Notes: a model not told the origin generated them from the letters alone. Counted from the first letter of the stretch, positions 9,121 to 17,822 are shown. The stretch is 64,000 bases of DNA from Corynebacterium sp. (GCF_030538285.1 NZ_JAUNUG010000002.1:40410-104409); one strand, 5' to 3'. Translations and numbers: made by a program.

Positions 9121-10668
9121 ATGAGTGTTGACGCCGCCGATTCCGCAGGGAACCCCTCTTCCGCCACCGCCGGTACCACTGCCACAACCGCCACCACTCC
9201 GCGCCAGGCGAGAAAGCGGCGGTCGGCGAACGCGCCCAAGCCGCCGGTCCTGCAGCAAGCGACGAAGACGCTGAGCCCCAAGCAGATCGTGGGGTTCGTC
9301 CTCGGCCTCGTCCTGTTCCTCGTGCCGTTCATCATGGATGTCCCCGGGCTCGCGGAGCCGGGCGAGCGCATGCTCGCGATTTTCCTGTTGGCGATCGTGT
9401 TCTGGGTGCTCGAGCCCATTCCGCTGACGGCGACGGCGGTGCTGGTCATCCTCCTGGAGGTGTTGCTGGTCTCGGCGGGGGCGATTGTCGATCCGACTGG
9501 AGGGGACGCCGCACTGGAGGACACTGTTCTTCCCGCTGCCGACTATTTCGCGGCCCTGGCCAACCCTGTGATCATCCTGTTCCTGGGCGGATTCATGATC
9601 GCGCACGGTGCGGAAAAGTACGGAATGGACCGCAACCTCGCATCCGTCATGCTCAAGCCCTTCCCCAGCAGCGCACGGATGACGGTGCTGGGCCTGATGC
9701 TGATCACCGCCCTGCTCAGCATGTTCATGTCGAATACCGCCACCACTGCGACGATGTTCGCGGTGGTCATCCCCATTCTCAAATCGCTTCCCGCGGGCAA
9801 GGCACGGGCCGGCGTCGCGCTGGCGATTCCCCTGGCGGCGAACGTCGGAGGCATCGGCACCCCGGTGGGCACACCGCCGAATGCGATCGCCATCGGTGTG
9901 CTGCAGGAGCACGGCATTTCCATCTCCTTTACCCAGTGGATGGCGCTGGCCGTGCCGTACATGCTCGTCGTGCTGGCCATCGCGTGGGTTCTGCTGTGCC
10001 TGACATTCATTCCGAAAGACGCCCGCATCGAGATCGACATGGAATCCCGCTGGAACACCGCCCTCGACGCGAAGGTGTTCTACGCCATCGCGGGCTTGAC
10101 CATCCTCCTGTGGGTCTCGGAGCCGCTGCACGGCGTCTCCTCCAACATCGTCGGCTTCTTCCCAGTGGTGGCGCTCCTCGCCTTGCAGGTCATGAAGGGC
10201 AAGGACGTCCAGGCCCTGGATTGGCCGGTGCTGTGGTTGGTCTCCGGAGGCATCGCGCTTGGCACCGGTGTGGGCGCCACCGGGTTGGATGCGTGGCTCG
10301 TCGGTTCGGTGGACTGGACGTCTTTGGGCGGCCTCGCGATCTTGGCCACGCTGGGCCTCATCGGCTTCGGCATGGCCAACGTCATCTCGCACTCCGCCGC
10401 GGCCAACCTGCTGGTTCCCCTGGCGGTGTCGCTGGCGGTCTCCCTGGACAACGTCAACCCTCTCCTGGTGGCGGTTGTCGTCGCCATCGCCTGTTCGGTC
10501 GGCATGTCGATGCCGATCTCCACGCCCCCGAACGCCATCGCCTATGCCACCGGCGAAATCAAAATCGGCCAAATGGCCTTCATCGGTATGGTCGTCGGCG
10601 GTGTGGCGACCGCTCTGCTTGTCTTCGCCGCCCCGCCGCTGTGGACGGCCCTGGGGCTGGTGGGTTAG
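9121..10668 (+). CDS. DASS (SLC13-type) anion:sodium symporter
   Basis: A 515-residue transporter of the divalent anion:Na+ symporter family. Two SNTATT/NxxP-type signature elements are visible: MFMSNTATTATMFAVVIPIL in the first half with VGTPPNAIAIG, and the second repeat with NVISHSAAANLLVPL and ISTPPNAIAYATG. The family imports di- and tricarboxylates or sulfate. A hydrophilic N-terminal tail of about 55 residues precedes the first helix. I use ATG 9121 because a purine-rich site lies just before it. A histidine kinase follows with no gap and then a receiver protein, so uptake is probably coupled to sensing. Confidence 0.85.
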   Translation: MSVDAADSAGNPSSATAGTTATTATTPRQARKRRSANAPKPPVLQQATKTLSPKQIVGFVLGLVLFLVPFIMDVPGLAEPGERMLAIFLLAIVFWVLEPIPLTATAVLVILLEVLLVSAGAIVDPTGGDAALEDTVLPAADYFAALANPVIILFLGGFMIAHGAEKYGMDRNLASVMLKPFPSSARMTVLGLMLITALLSMFMSNTATTATMFAVVIPILKSLPAGKARAGVALAIPLAANVGGIGTPVGTPPNAIAIGVLQEHGISISFTQWMALAVPYMLVVLAIAWVLLCLTFIPKDARIEIDMESRWNTALDAKVFYAIAGLTILLWVSEPLHGVSSNIVGFFPVVALLALQVMKGKDVQALDWPVLWLVSGGIALGTGVGATGLDAWLVGSVDWTSLGGLAILATLGLIGFGMANVISHSAAANLLVPLAVSLAVSLDNVNPLLVAVVVAIACSVGMSMPISTPPNAIAYATGEIKIGQMAFIGMVVGGVATALLVFAAPPLWTALGLVG

Positions 10669-12591
10669 ATGCCCCTGCGCTACCGATTGCCGCACTCGAC
10701 GATCGCCATCGTCGGCCGCTCCGAGGTCACCCAGTACCTCTATTCGCTCGTCAGCCGGACGTTGGGGGAGCAGTTCCGGGTGGTGAACGGGCCCGATCTG
10801 CCGTCCATGCTCGAGCAGATCGGTGACGACGACAATCTGGGTCTGATCACGGTCACGCTTCACGATGACGGCCTCCCGGCCGACCATCCCCTCGTCTCCT
10901 TCGTCGCCGATCCGAAGTTCAGGCACACGCGCATCTTGGTGTTGTCCACCGCGCCGTCGATCAGCGGGCTGGACCTGCTCACCGACCTGGGGCGGCTGGA
11001 CATGCTCGCCTACACCCCGGAGATCAAGGAGGACACGTTCATCCAAACGCTCCTCCAACAGCTGCGCCGCTATTGGCACCACCGGAGCGACGCGGACCCC
11101 ACCGTGGGCTTCCACGACGAGCTCCCCGAGCAATTCGTCCTTGACAGCACAATGAGCGACATCGAGATCATCAAAGTGCTTATCGACGCCGCCGACCACC
11201 ATCTCGGATATCAGCCCCGCCTCGTGTTCCCACCGGGGGTGTACCTCACCAAGGAAGGGCACGTCGTCGAGGAGATGATTTTCGCCCTGAGCGGCAAGGT
11301 ACTGCTCAGGCGCTTCACCGACGCCGGCGACATCACCATGCACCACGCCTCCACCGGCAAGGTGATCGGACTGCTTGCCCTGGCCAATGCCCGGGTCGGC
11401 TTCTTCACCGCGCGCACCACTACGGAGGTCGTCGCAGTCCAGCTCTCCTATGAGCAGCTCAACTACCTCCTTTCCGTGGAACCGCGGCTCAACCGGCTGA
11501 TCACCGCGCTGTTCGTCCGCACCTACGACAGGCGGCTTCGACGCGCCGAGGACATCCAGGTGAAACGGCACGAAACTCGATCGCTGTTAGAACAGGAACG
11601 TGCCGCCCTCGCCCTGGCATTGAAGAACCTCGAGGGAGCCCGCAAGGAGTTGATGAGCCAGGCGCGCTTCGCCTCTCTCGGTGAGCTGGCCGCAGGCGTC
11701 GCCCACGAACTCAACAACCCGATGGCCGCGATCAAGCGCACCGCCGAACACCTCGCCGACGACATCGCGGCCCTGCTGAAGACCGGCAAGTCCAAGCGCT
11801 GGTCGGACGGGGCGCTCTCCGCGATCGAGGCGGCCAGCTCGTCCCCCGCGGTCAGCACGAAGCGGGCCCGCGAGATCCGCAGGGAGATCGCCGAGATCAC
11901 CGGGGACCGTGAATTGGCGTCGCGTTTGGTGCTGGCCGGAGTCCACGACCTGGATTTCGTCCGCCAGGTGCACAAGTCCCGGAATCTGGACTTCGAGATG
12001 GTGGAGCACGCCGCCTCCATCGGCACCGCCCTGCGCAACGTCGAAAATGCGGCCACCCGCATCACCGATCTCGTGGCGAGTCTGCGTTCCTACGCCCGCC
12101 CCGACGGTGACCCCGTCACGGATGTCGACATTCACCAGGGCATCGACGACACCATCCGCCTGACCTCCTACAAGCTCCGGGGCGTCACCGTCCGCCGCGA
12201 CTACGCCGAACTTCCCCCGATCACCTGTACCCCGGGCCAGTTGGCGCAGGTGTGGACCAACCTCATCACCAACTCCGCCGAAGCGTTCGCCGAATCCGGC
12301 AAGGGCTCCACCATCACCGTCCGCACCAGTCGGCCGAGGCCGGACTGGGTGCAGGTCGAGGTCATCGACGACGGACCCGGGATCCCGGGGGAACTTCTGG
12401 ACCGGCTCTTCGAACCCCGCTTCACCACGAAGCAAGGCCAGGTCCGCTTCGGCATGGGAATCGGCCTGGGGGTCTGCCGCACCATCGTGAGCAAGCACAA
12501 CGGGACCATCAACATCGAGACGTCCACCGCGGGAACCCGCGTCATCGTCGGCCTGCCAATCGCCGGGCCGCTGTCACTACAGGAGAGCTGA
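10669..12591 (+). CDS. Soluble sensor histidine kinase with receiver-like and cNMP-fold domains
   Basis: A 640-residue protein without membrane segments. Residues about 10-130 look like a receiver-type fold; about 160-290 resemble a cyclic nucleotide-binding/CRP beta-barrel (FALSGKVLLRRFTDAGDITM). A coiled coil (about 305-330) leads to the H-box SLGELAAGVAHELNNP with the phospho-acceptor His346. The N-box is WTNLITNSAEAF (Asn535), followed by DDGPGIP and GMGIGLGVCR ATP-lid motifs. An insertion of about 80 residues separates the two helices of the dimerisation domain. Its ATG directly follows the transporter stop. The input may be a ligand in the beta-barrel domain or the neighbouring transporter. 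Confidence 0.8.
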   Translation: MPLRYRLPHSTIAIVGRSEVTQYLYSLVSRTLGEQFRVVNGPDLPSMLEQIGDDDNLGLITVTLHDDGLPADHPLVSFVADPKFRHTRILVLSTAPSISGLDLLTDLGRLDMLAYTPEIKEDTFIQTLLQQLRRYWHHRSDADPTVGFHDELPEQFVLDSTMSDIEIIKVLIDAADHHLGYQPRLVFPPGVYLTKEGHVVEEMIFALSGKVLLRRFTDAGDITMHHASTGKVIGLLALANARVGFFTARTTTEVVAVQLSYEQLNYLLSVEPRLNRLITALFVRTYDRRLRRAEDIQVKRHETRSLLEQERAALALALKNLEGARKELMSQARFASLGELAAGVAHELNNPMAAIKRTAEHLADDIAALLKTGKSKRWSDGALSAIEAASSSPAVSTKRAREIRREIAEITGDRELASRLVLAGVHDLDFVRQVHKSRNLDFEMVEHAASIGTALRNVENAATRITDLVASLRSYARPDGDPVTDVDIHQGIDDTIRLTSYKLRGVTVRRDYAELPPITCTPGQLAQVWTNLITNSAEAFAESGKGSTITVRTSRPRPDWVQVEVIDDGPGIPGELLDRLFEPRFTTKQGQVRFGMGIGLGVCRTIVSKHNGTINIETSTAGTRVIVGLPIAGPLSLQES

Positions 12592-12594
12592 ATC

Positions 12595-13065
12595 ATGAAA
12601 CTGACCATCCTCATCCTCGAAGACGAACCGGAGGTCCGCACGGCCGTGGAGCGGGACCTGCAGGTCTTCGCTCCCACGGTGCGTCTCGAACCGGCTTCCG
12701 ACGTCGACGACGCCTGGGAGGTCATCGACGAGATCAGCGCCGACGGGGACGTCCTCGCCCTCGCCCTGTGCGATCACCGCATGCCCGGCACCACCGGAGT
12801 TGAGTTCCTCGTCGCCATGATGGACGACGACCGCACCGCCGCCACCCGCAAGGTTCTGGTGACTGGGCAGGCGCAGCTGGAGGACACCATCGTCGCGGTC
12901 AACGAGGCGGATCTCGACCACTACATCGCCAAGCCCTGGGATCGCGCCGACTTGGAGGCGACGGTCCGAGATCTGCTCACCTCCTACGTCGCCGATATGG
13001 GCATCGACCCGTTGCCGCACTTGGCGGCGCTGGACCAGGCCCGCGCGATGGAGCTGATCCGCTAA
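12595..13065 (+). CDS. Stand-alone response regulator receiver protein
   Basis: A 156-residue protein made of one receiver domain with no DNA-binding part. Acidic residues DE near 10-11, the phospho-acceptor Asp60 in CDHRMPG, the Thr in VTGQA and the Lys in IAKPWD are all present. It starts four bases after the kinase stop (TGAATCATG). Output is probably through protein-protein contact or phosphotransfer, perhaps back to the kinase's own receiver-like domain or to the transporter. The last 25 residues form a helical extension. Confidence 0.85.
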   Translation: MKLTILILEDEPEVRTAVERDLQVFAPTVRLEPASDVDDAWEVIDEISADGDVLALALCDHRMPGTTGVEFLVAMMDDDRTAATRKVLVTGQAQLEDTIVAVNEADLDHYIAKPWDRADLEATVRDLLTSYVADMGIDPLPHLAALDQARAMELIR

Positions 13066-13429
13066 GACGCCGAGAAAGCGATCGCAACCCCAGAGGCCAC
13101 ATGCCGAGAAGTGACCTAAGTGCCACTCTGGTGCACGGCGCAAAACAGTGCACTTGTCCGACCATGACCAGGGGGGGAGTACGGATCAACACGAGCAGGA
13201 CGGTTCGGACCTGCTCAGCCCGCGGTCGTGAGCGGGTGCAGGCGTTCTTGACGTCATCGACGAAGAACGGAGACATCGGGGTTCTCGGGAGCAGTGGCAT
13301 CTGCCGCAACGATGCTCAGTTGATGGCCCGCCGGAGAGATCTGAAGCCCTCAAATCGGCGATATGTTCATTGTTGATGGCAGCAGCCTATTCGTCCAGAA
13401 GCGCCGAATGGAGGTCCATCAACTCCGGA
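13066..13429. other. Gene-poor stretch before the right direct repeat
   Basis: No convincing gene on either strand. A CAGTGCAC/GTGCAC-rich section (about 13120-13160) has short inverted matches. A short open frame beginning near 13363 runs in frame into the ychF-like tail at 13430-13458, consistent with a remnant left by recombination. Confidence 0.4.
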
Positions 13430-13458
13430 ACGCGGTGGAGTTCAAGTTCAACGGGTAG
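13430..13458 (+). repeat. Direct repeat, right copy (ychF 3'-end remnant)
   Basis: Matches 8012-8040 at 27 of 29 bases and keeps the reading frame and stop codon of ychF (codons for NAVEFKFNG, then TAG). This is the expected footprint of an element inserted at the ychF 3' end. No integrase gene remains between the copies. Confidence 0.65.
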
Positions 13459-13517
13459 GTAAGGGGCCGGGACTCGGCTGAGCGAATTTTCTAGCTTTCC
13501 GTTGAGAGCGTGGTATC

Positions 13518-13787
13518 TCAGGCGACGCGCTTGCCATATCGCTGGCGGGCGGCCTCTCCGGAAGTACCGACAAATGTTCCAATTGAAGCCCAGGACATAC
13601 CGGATTTGCGGGCGGTCCTGATGGCTTCGAGGAGATGGCGCTCGGCGCTCGACTGCTCGGCGACAGCGGCCAAAAGAGACTGAAGTGCCTCAACATTGAG
13701 CTGCTCACGTTCGCTTGGCTCATAGTTTTCGAAGCGGGTGGCAAGTTCGTCCGCGTGGGCGAGGATCTCTTCAACTGTCCGTGGCAT
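13518..13787 (-). CDS. HTH antitoxin-like protein
   Basis: An 89-residue protein with an acidic helical N-terminal half and a helix-turn-helix-like C-terminus (SGMSWASIGTFVGTSGEAAR, then QRYGK), of the kind seen in small actinobacterial regulators. It follows a small basic protein gene, and their ends are adjacent or overlapping depending on the start used. I chose the ATG at 13787 because a GAGG site is about eight bases upstream; in-frame starts at 13793 and 13796 would overlap the preceding stop. The toxin-first order resembles brnTA and higBA. Confidence 0.55.
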   Translation of the reverse strand: MPRTVEEILAHADELATRFENYEPSEREQLNVEALQSLLAAVAEQSSAERHLLEAIRTARKSGMSWASIGTFVGTSGEAARQRYGKRVA

Positions 13788-13792
13788 GGTCA

Positions 13793-14020
13793 TCACCTCA
13801 GGAATTTCTTGCGGGCCCGCATCGCGTGGACGATGACGACAGCGGTGGTGCCCTGTATGTAGCCGACTTCGAGAATGAGGGCGGCCTGGTTCGGTCCAAT
13901 GATCATCGTGAAGCCTTCACCGAGGTCCCACGCGCGTATCGGGTTCCGGTATGCGTGCAGGATCTCGTCCTCGGTCAGCTCGTGTTTGAGTGCTGACTTC
14001 GCGATGATTGGATCGTCCAC
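13793..14020 (-). CDS. Small toxin-like protein (BrnT-like)
   Basis: A 75-residue protein with LTEDEILHAYRNPIRAWDLG, a central beta-rich region and a closing VIVHAMRARKKFL. The pattern of a buried strand followed by a His/Arg-rich C-terminal helix resembles BrnT/RelE-fold ribonuclease toxins, but the match is by pattern only. It is the first gene of a two-gene unit with an HTH protein. It lies just beyond the ychF-tail direct repeat. Confidence 0.5.
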   Translation of the reverse strand: MDDPIIAKSALKHELTEDEILHAYRNPIRAWDLGEGFTMIIGPNQAALILEVGYIQGTTAVVIVHAMRARKKFLR

Positions 14021-14305
14021 AACTCCAAGTTACCTTGCCGGGCAAGCGCTTGTCGATCGGCTGCAGATCCACGTTGTTTCACTGAATTCGATGCCTTGTC
14101 TAGTGAATCTAGGATGCGACGGGGTTCAAAATCGACGTGTGTTTGGATTGGTTGGCTCGGGCCCTCTGTGTTCCGGAGTGGAAGTTGATGGGCCCCGGTC
14201 TGATCCAAGCCGACATTGCTCGGGGCTGGCCGCCGTTTAAATGCAACCGGTCCGGAGAGTGGCTATCGCTGAGGCTGCACACAAGCACAACCGCACTCAG
14301 CCGCC

Positions 14306-14401
14306 CCGTGGATCAACGAGATCGTGCACGGTAAATGTTGCATCACCGCCGACACCGCGCTTCGCTTGGGGCGGTACTTCTCCATGGATCCGCAGTTCTG
14401 A
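14306..14401 (+). pseudogene. HigA-type antitoxin remnant
   Basis: The frame reads PWINEIVHGKCCITADTALR followed by LGRYFSMDPQF and a stop. This matches the central helix-turn-helix of HigA/VapA antitoxins (usual form: NRINEIVHGKRxITADTALRLGRYF). No start, upstream half or downstream part of the protein is present, so it is a fragment. It is a third sign of toxin-antitoxin turnover between 8 and 25 kb. The rest of 14041-14470 holds nothing else that I can identify. Confidence 0.65.
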
Positions 14402-14470
14402 CGTCAGGGATGCGTCCCTTTTCGGTATGGTGCAGCGGTGTAGATCCCAATCAGTTATTAGGAGCATGAG

Positions 14471-14911
14471 ATGGCTTTCAACGTTTACCTGTCCGGCGAG
14501 ATCCACACCGACTGGCGTGAGGAGATCCAGCGCGGCGCCGAGGCCGCGGGCCTGGACGTCGTGTTCACCGCTCCGGTCACTGACCACCCGGCCAGCGACG
14601 CTGCCGGCGACCACCTGGGGGAGACGGAGAGCAAGTTCTGGCGCGACCACCAGTCCTCCAAGGTCAACTCCATCCGCACCCGCACCCTCATCGAGGACGC
14701 CGACATGGTCGTCGTGCGTTTTGGCAGCGAGTACAAGCAGTGGAATGCCGCCTTCGACGCCGGTTATTGCGCCGCGCTGAGCAAGCCGTACGTCACGCTT
14801 CACGACGCCGACATCGTCCACCCCCTCAAGGAAGTCGACGCCGCAGCGCAGGCCTGGTGCCAGACCACCGACCAGGTCGTGGAGATCCTGCGTTACGTGC
14901 TCAAGGCTTAG
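14471..14911 (+). CDS. YtoQ family protein
   Basis: A 146-residue soluble protein that matches the YtoQ family in length and sequence from the first residues (MAFNVYLSGEIHTDWREEI) through the FWRDHQSSKVNSIRTRTLIE and FGSEYKQWNAAFDAGYCAAL blocks. The fold resembles nucleoside 2-deoxyribosyltransferases; function is not established. A GGAGC site precedes the ATG. Confidence 0.8.
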   Translation: MAFNVYLSGEIHTDWREEIQRGAEAAGLDVVFTAPVTDHPASDAAGDHLGETESKFWRDHQSSKVNSIRTRTLIEDADMVVVRFGSEYKQWNAAFDAGYCAALSKPYVTLHDADIVHPLKEVDAAAQAWCQTTDQVVEILRYVLKA

Positions 14912-14921
14912 GTGCCCTGGG

Positions 14922-14967
14922 CCCTAAAAACGGTAGCGTTGAAACCCTAAAAACCGTAGCGTAGAAA
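14922..14967 (+). repeat. Two tandem 23-base repeats upstream of an AAA/DUF4143 ATPase gene
   Basis: Two head-to-tail 23-base units (14922-14944 and 14945-14967) are identical at 21 positions; each starts CCCTAAAAAC and contains GTAGCGT. They end 24 bases before the ATPase start codon, a position suited to an operator or promoter element. Confidence 0.6.
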
Positions 14968-14991
14968 CATTTCGGTGGCTATTCTCAAGGC

Positions 14992-16239
14992 ATGTCCTAC
15001 CTACCGAGAACACTTGATCGCGAGCTCAACGAGCTTCTCCCGTCGGTGTCTGCATTGGCCATAGATGGCCCCAAGGGGGTTGGTAAGACCGAGACAGCCG
15101 CTCGCCGAGCGTCGACCATATGGGCGCTCGATGACCCTGCGCAGCGAGATCTCGCCACAGCGGACTTTAAGATGTCGACTGTCCCTCCCGGGACGTTGCT
15201 CCTCGATGAGTGGCAGCGAGTTCCCCAGGTATGGGACTCGGTGCGACGACAAGTCGACGGCGGGGCGCCGCCTGGGAGGTTCATACTTACAGGCTCGGCC
15301 ACACCGGTCGACGCTGCCGGTACCCATAGTGGGGCTGCCAGAATTCTGTCATTGCGTATGCGACCTATGGGTCTTCACGAGCGGGGCGAGACGGTCCCAA
15401 CGGTGTCTCTCGCCGATCTCCTGGAGGGGAAGCGGGACATAACCGGGATAGCGACTTTTGCCTTGACTGACTATGTGAACACCATCATTAAGGGAGGCTT
15501 CCCGGGAATCATGAAGGCGGAGGGGCGTGCGCTCCGTGCTCAACTCGATGCCTATCTGGCGCGTGTCATCGATCGGGATCTCCCAGATGCCGGGTTTGAA
15601 GTGCGCCGACCCGAAACACTACGTCGCTGGTTGTCGGCCTATGCGGCGGCTACTTCTTCCAATGCCTCCTACTCCAGAATTCTCGATGCAACTACGGGAG
15701 GAGATGGCTTTCAGCCAGCCAAGAGCACAACGATCACCTACCGGGATCACTTGTCGCGGTTGTGGCTTCTCGATCCGCTTCCTGGTTGGATTCCGGCGAA
15801 TAACGAGATTCGCAGACTGCAGCAGGCACCGAAACATCACCTCGCTGATCCCGCTCTCGCTGCCCGGCTGCTCAATCTTACGGCGAAGTCTTTGCTGAAC
15901 CCTGCCGGTTCGCATATGCTCGGCCCTCTTTTCGAGTCGTTGGTGACTCTCGGGGTTCGTGTGGCTGCGCAAGCTGCTGAGGCGATCGTGGGCCATCTCC
16001 GGTTGGGGAGCGGCGAACGTGAAATTGACCTGATTGTTCAGGGCGCCGAAGGGCAGATTCTAGGAATCGAGGTCAAGCTGGCGCCGTCTGTCACTGATGC
16101 GGACGTCCGCCATCTGTTGTGGCTCCGGAAGCAAATTCCGGATCGTGTCGTCGATCTCGTGGTGGTGACGACGGGGACCCATGCTTATCGACGCCCCGAT
16201 GGTGTCGCCGTGGTACCTCTCGCACTGCTGGGAGCGTAA
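14992..16239 (+). CDS. AAA_14/DUF4143 ATPase
   Basis: A 415-residue protein with Walker A AIDGPKGVGKTETA (about residues 23-36), Walker B TLLLDEWQ (about 68-75) and sensor FILTGSATP. The C-terminal DUF4143 part ends in a nuclease-like EREIDLIV...GIEVKLAP segment, where Asp, Glu and Lys resemble a PD-(D/E)xK active site. Such ATPases are common, variable accessory proteins of unclear role, sometimes suspected in DNA mobility or defence. The gene has tandem repeats directly upstream and overall G+C a little below its neighbours. The next gene starts two bases after its stop. Confidence 0.75.
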   Translation: MSYLPRTLDRELNELLPSVSALAIDGPKGVGKTETAARRASTIWALDDPAQRDLATADFKMSTVPPGTLLLDEWQRVPQVWDSVRRQVDGGAPPGRFILTGSATPVDAAGTHSGAARILSLRMRPMGLHERGETVPTVSLADLLEGKRDITGIATFALTDYVNTIIKGGFPGIMKAEGRALRAQLDAYLARVIDRDLPDAGFEVRRPETLRRWLSAYAAATSSNASYSRILDATTGGDGFQPAKSTTITYRDHLSRLWLLDPLPGWIPANNEIRRLQQAPKHHLADPALAARLLNLTAKSLLNPAGSHMLGPLFESLVTLGVRVAAQAAEAIVGHLRLGSGEREIDLIVQGAEGQILGIEVKLAPSVTDADVRHLLWLRKQIPDRVVDLVVVTTGTHAYRRPDGVAVVPLALLGA

Positions 16240-16241
16240 CT

Positions 16242-17045
16242 GTGACATCCCCCGACAACATCCTCCTCCACCTGAGCGACCACGAGGAGCAACAGGTGCG
16301 GGACATTTTCGTCCGGCTCGCGGAGCGGGGGTTCCCACCTCAACAGCAGACCCCGCACATTACGATCACATTCGCCCGGCACATGCCGACGGAACCGGTC
16401 GCCTTGGCCAGTGAGCTGCTTCCTCCGCTGATCCCCGCGAGATTCCAGCGGGTGGGCACCGTTATCTTCGGTACGAAGCGCAAGCAGACCGTCGCCTGGC
16501 TGTTGGAGACCTCCGACGAGTTGGAGATCGCGGCCCGCCGCATCAGCGCGCGGAACCCGGACGGGCGGGGGCCGCGGTGGATCCCGCACTTGACGATGGG
16601 ACTGCGGCTGCCGAGGGAGATCGTCCCCGATTACATCCGGGCGCTGGATGAGCTGGTCTCACCGCATCTGGCGGAGTTGACTGCCGCGCGGGCCGCGTTG
16701 TGGCAGCCGCGGCTCCGAGAGCTGAGAATCCTGGCAGGGGAGGGATTCGACAGCCGCGAGGTGAGCCTGCGTGGCGAGCTCGTCTGTGCGTCGCAAGCTG
16801 AGGTGAAGACAGTGGAACACCACCTACCCCGCCATGTAGAACTGACGCGGGCGGAGCCGGGGTGCCTCGACTTCGAGGTCTGGCCAGTGCCCGGGCAACC
16901 GGTGTGGACGGTGCACGAGCGCTTCGCCGATGGGGCGGCCTTCGGCGCGCATCAGCGGCGAGTCGCGGAGAGCGAATGGGGTCAGGCGACCAGAGGGATC
17001 GAGCGCCGCTACACGGTCGAGCAATCGGCAAAGTATACCTTGTAG
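16242..17045 (+). CDS. 2H phosphoesterase (2'-5' RNA ligase-like) fused to an ABM-type domain
   Basis: A 267-residue protein. The first part (about 1-165) has the two catalytic HxTx motifs of 2H phosphoesterases: HITITF at His39 and HLTMGL at His116. The second part (about 170-267) looks like an antibiotic biosynthesis monooxygenase-type ferredoxin-like domain (HVELTRAEPGCLDFEVWPVP, then FADGAAFGAHQRRV). I chose GTG 16242, two bases after the ATPase stop; starts further upstream lie inside that gene. The fusion is unusual. 2H enzymes act on 2',3'-cyclic phosphates of RNA or nucleotides; what the second domain adds is unknown. Confidence 0.7.
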   Translation: MTSPDNILLHLSDHEEQQVRDIFVRLAERGFPPQQQTPHITITFARHMPTEPVALASELLPPLIPARFQRVGTVIFGTKRKQTVAWLLETSDELEIAARRISARNPDGRGPRWIPHLTMGLRLPREIVPDYIRALDELVSPHLAELTAARAALWQPRLRELRILAGEGFDSREVSLRGELVCASQAEVKTVEHHLPRHVELTRAEPGCLDFEVWPVPGQPVWTVHERFADGAAFGAHQRRVAESEWGQATRGIERRYTVEQSAKYTL

Positions 17046-17092
17046 GCCGTGGAGAGGTACCGGATATGGAGCTTCGCGGTACGATTTACCGC

Positions 17093-17746
17093 TCAACCCC
17101 GCCGGAACACCAGCAACGCGTCTCGCGTCAGGTCGTGCGGCAAGCGGTCCCATTCGATGTCCACCACACCGACCTGTGTCAGATGGGCGGTCAGCACGCG
17201 GGCGCAGTCGTCGATAAGCGGAGTGTGGTGGCCTTCGTGGAGGATGTCGGCGACGTTCCACACGAGGTGTCCGCCGGGCACCAACAACTCCGTGCACTGC
17301 CTCGCCACGGACCCCAGTTCGCACAGGTAACGGGCATAATCGCCGCCGCCGTACTCGTAGGCGGTGAGGGGGTCCGCATCGTGGTGGGTGGCGGTCATAT
17401 AGGGAGGGGAGGAGAGGATGAGGTGGGCGGGGGCGTCGATAAGCAGGGAGAGTGAGCGGGCATCGCCCTCCGCGATGGACGCCGCTGGCACCTGCCGGCG
17501 AATGTGCGCGACGCGTTCAGAGAGCAGCTCGACGCCCACGGCGCAACGGCCCAATTCCACGGCGCGCGACAGCGTGGTGCCGAAGCCGGCGAAAGGGTCG
17601 AGGACGACGTCGCCGGCGGAGCTGAATGAAGAAATGACATGGTCGACGATCGCGGGGAGCATATGTACGTCTTCGTCCGCGCCGGGCGGGCGGGTGGCAA
17701 TGAACTGGTCGTGGGTGGCCTCAAGCCGCGTCACCAGGGAAGGCAT
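17093..17746 (-). CDS. N4/N6-type DNA methyltransferase
   Basis: A 217-residue protein with the SAM-binding motif DPFAGFGTTLSRAVELG (about residue 49) and the catalytic SSPPYMT motif (about 111). The order, SAM motif first and SPPY second, with a short remainder, fits amino-methyltransferases without a separate recognition domain. SPPY is common in N4-cytosine and some N6-adenine enzymes. No restriction gene is adjacent, so it looks like an orphan. The gene carries two copies of the dispersed motif (17210-17219, 17435-17444), and a one-mismatch copy lies just upstream at 17772-17784. Confidence 0.7.
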   Translation of the reverse strand: MPSLVTRLEATHDQFIATRPPGADEDVHMLPAIVDHVISSFSSAGDVVLDPFAGFGTTLSRAVELGRCAVGVELLSERVAHIRRQVPAASIAEGDARSLSLLIDAPAHLILSSPPYMTATHHDADPLTAYEYGGGDYARYLCELGSVARQCTELLVPGGHLVWNVADILHEGHHTPLIDDCARVLTAHLTQVGVVDIEWDRLPHDLTRDALLVFRRG

Positions 17747-17822
17747 GGATGGGAGTGTAGTCGGGCCACGGGGGCGTCGATAAGTATTTCTTTAAGCGTT
17801 GCTCCGGAGTAGCGTGGTGGTT

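Noticed and set aside
9094..11571. An 825-codon open frame on the minus strand across the DASS transporter and the kinase
   Set aside because: It spans two well-supported plus-strand genes and has low-complexity His/Gln/Arg/Gly composition.
14922..14967. CRISPR array
   Set aside because: Two adjacent units with no spacer between them and no cas genes nearby.
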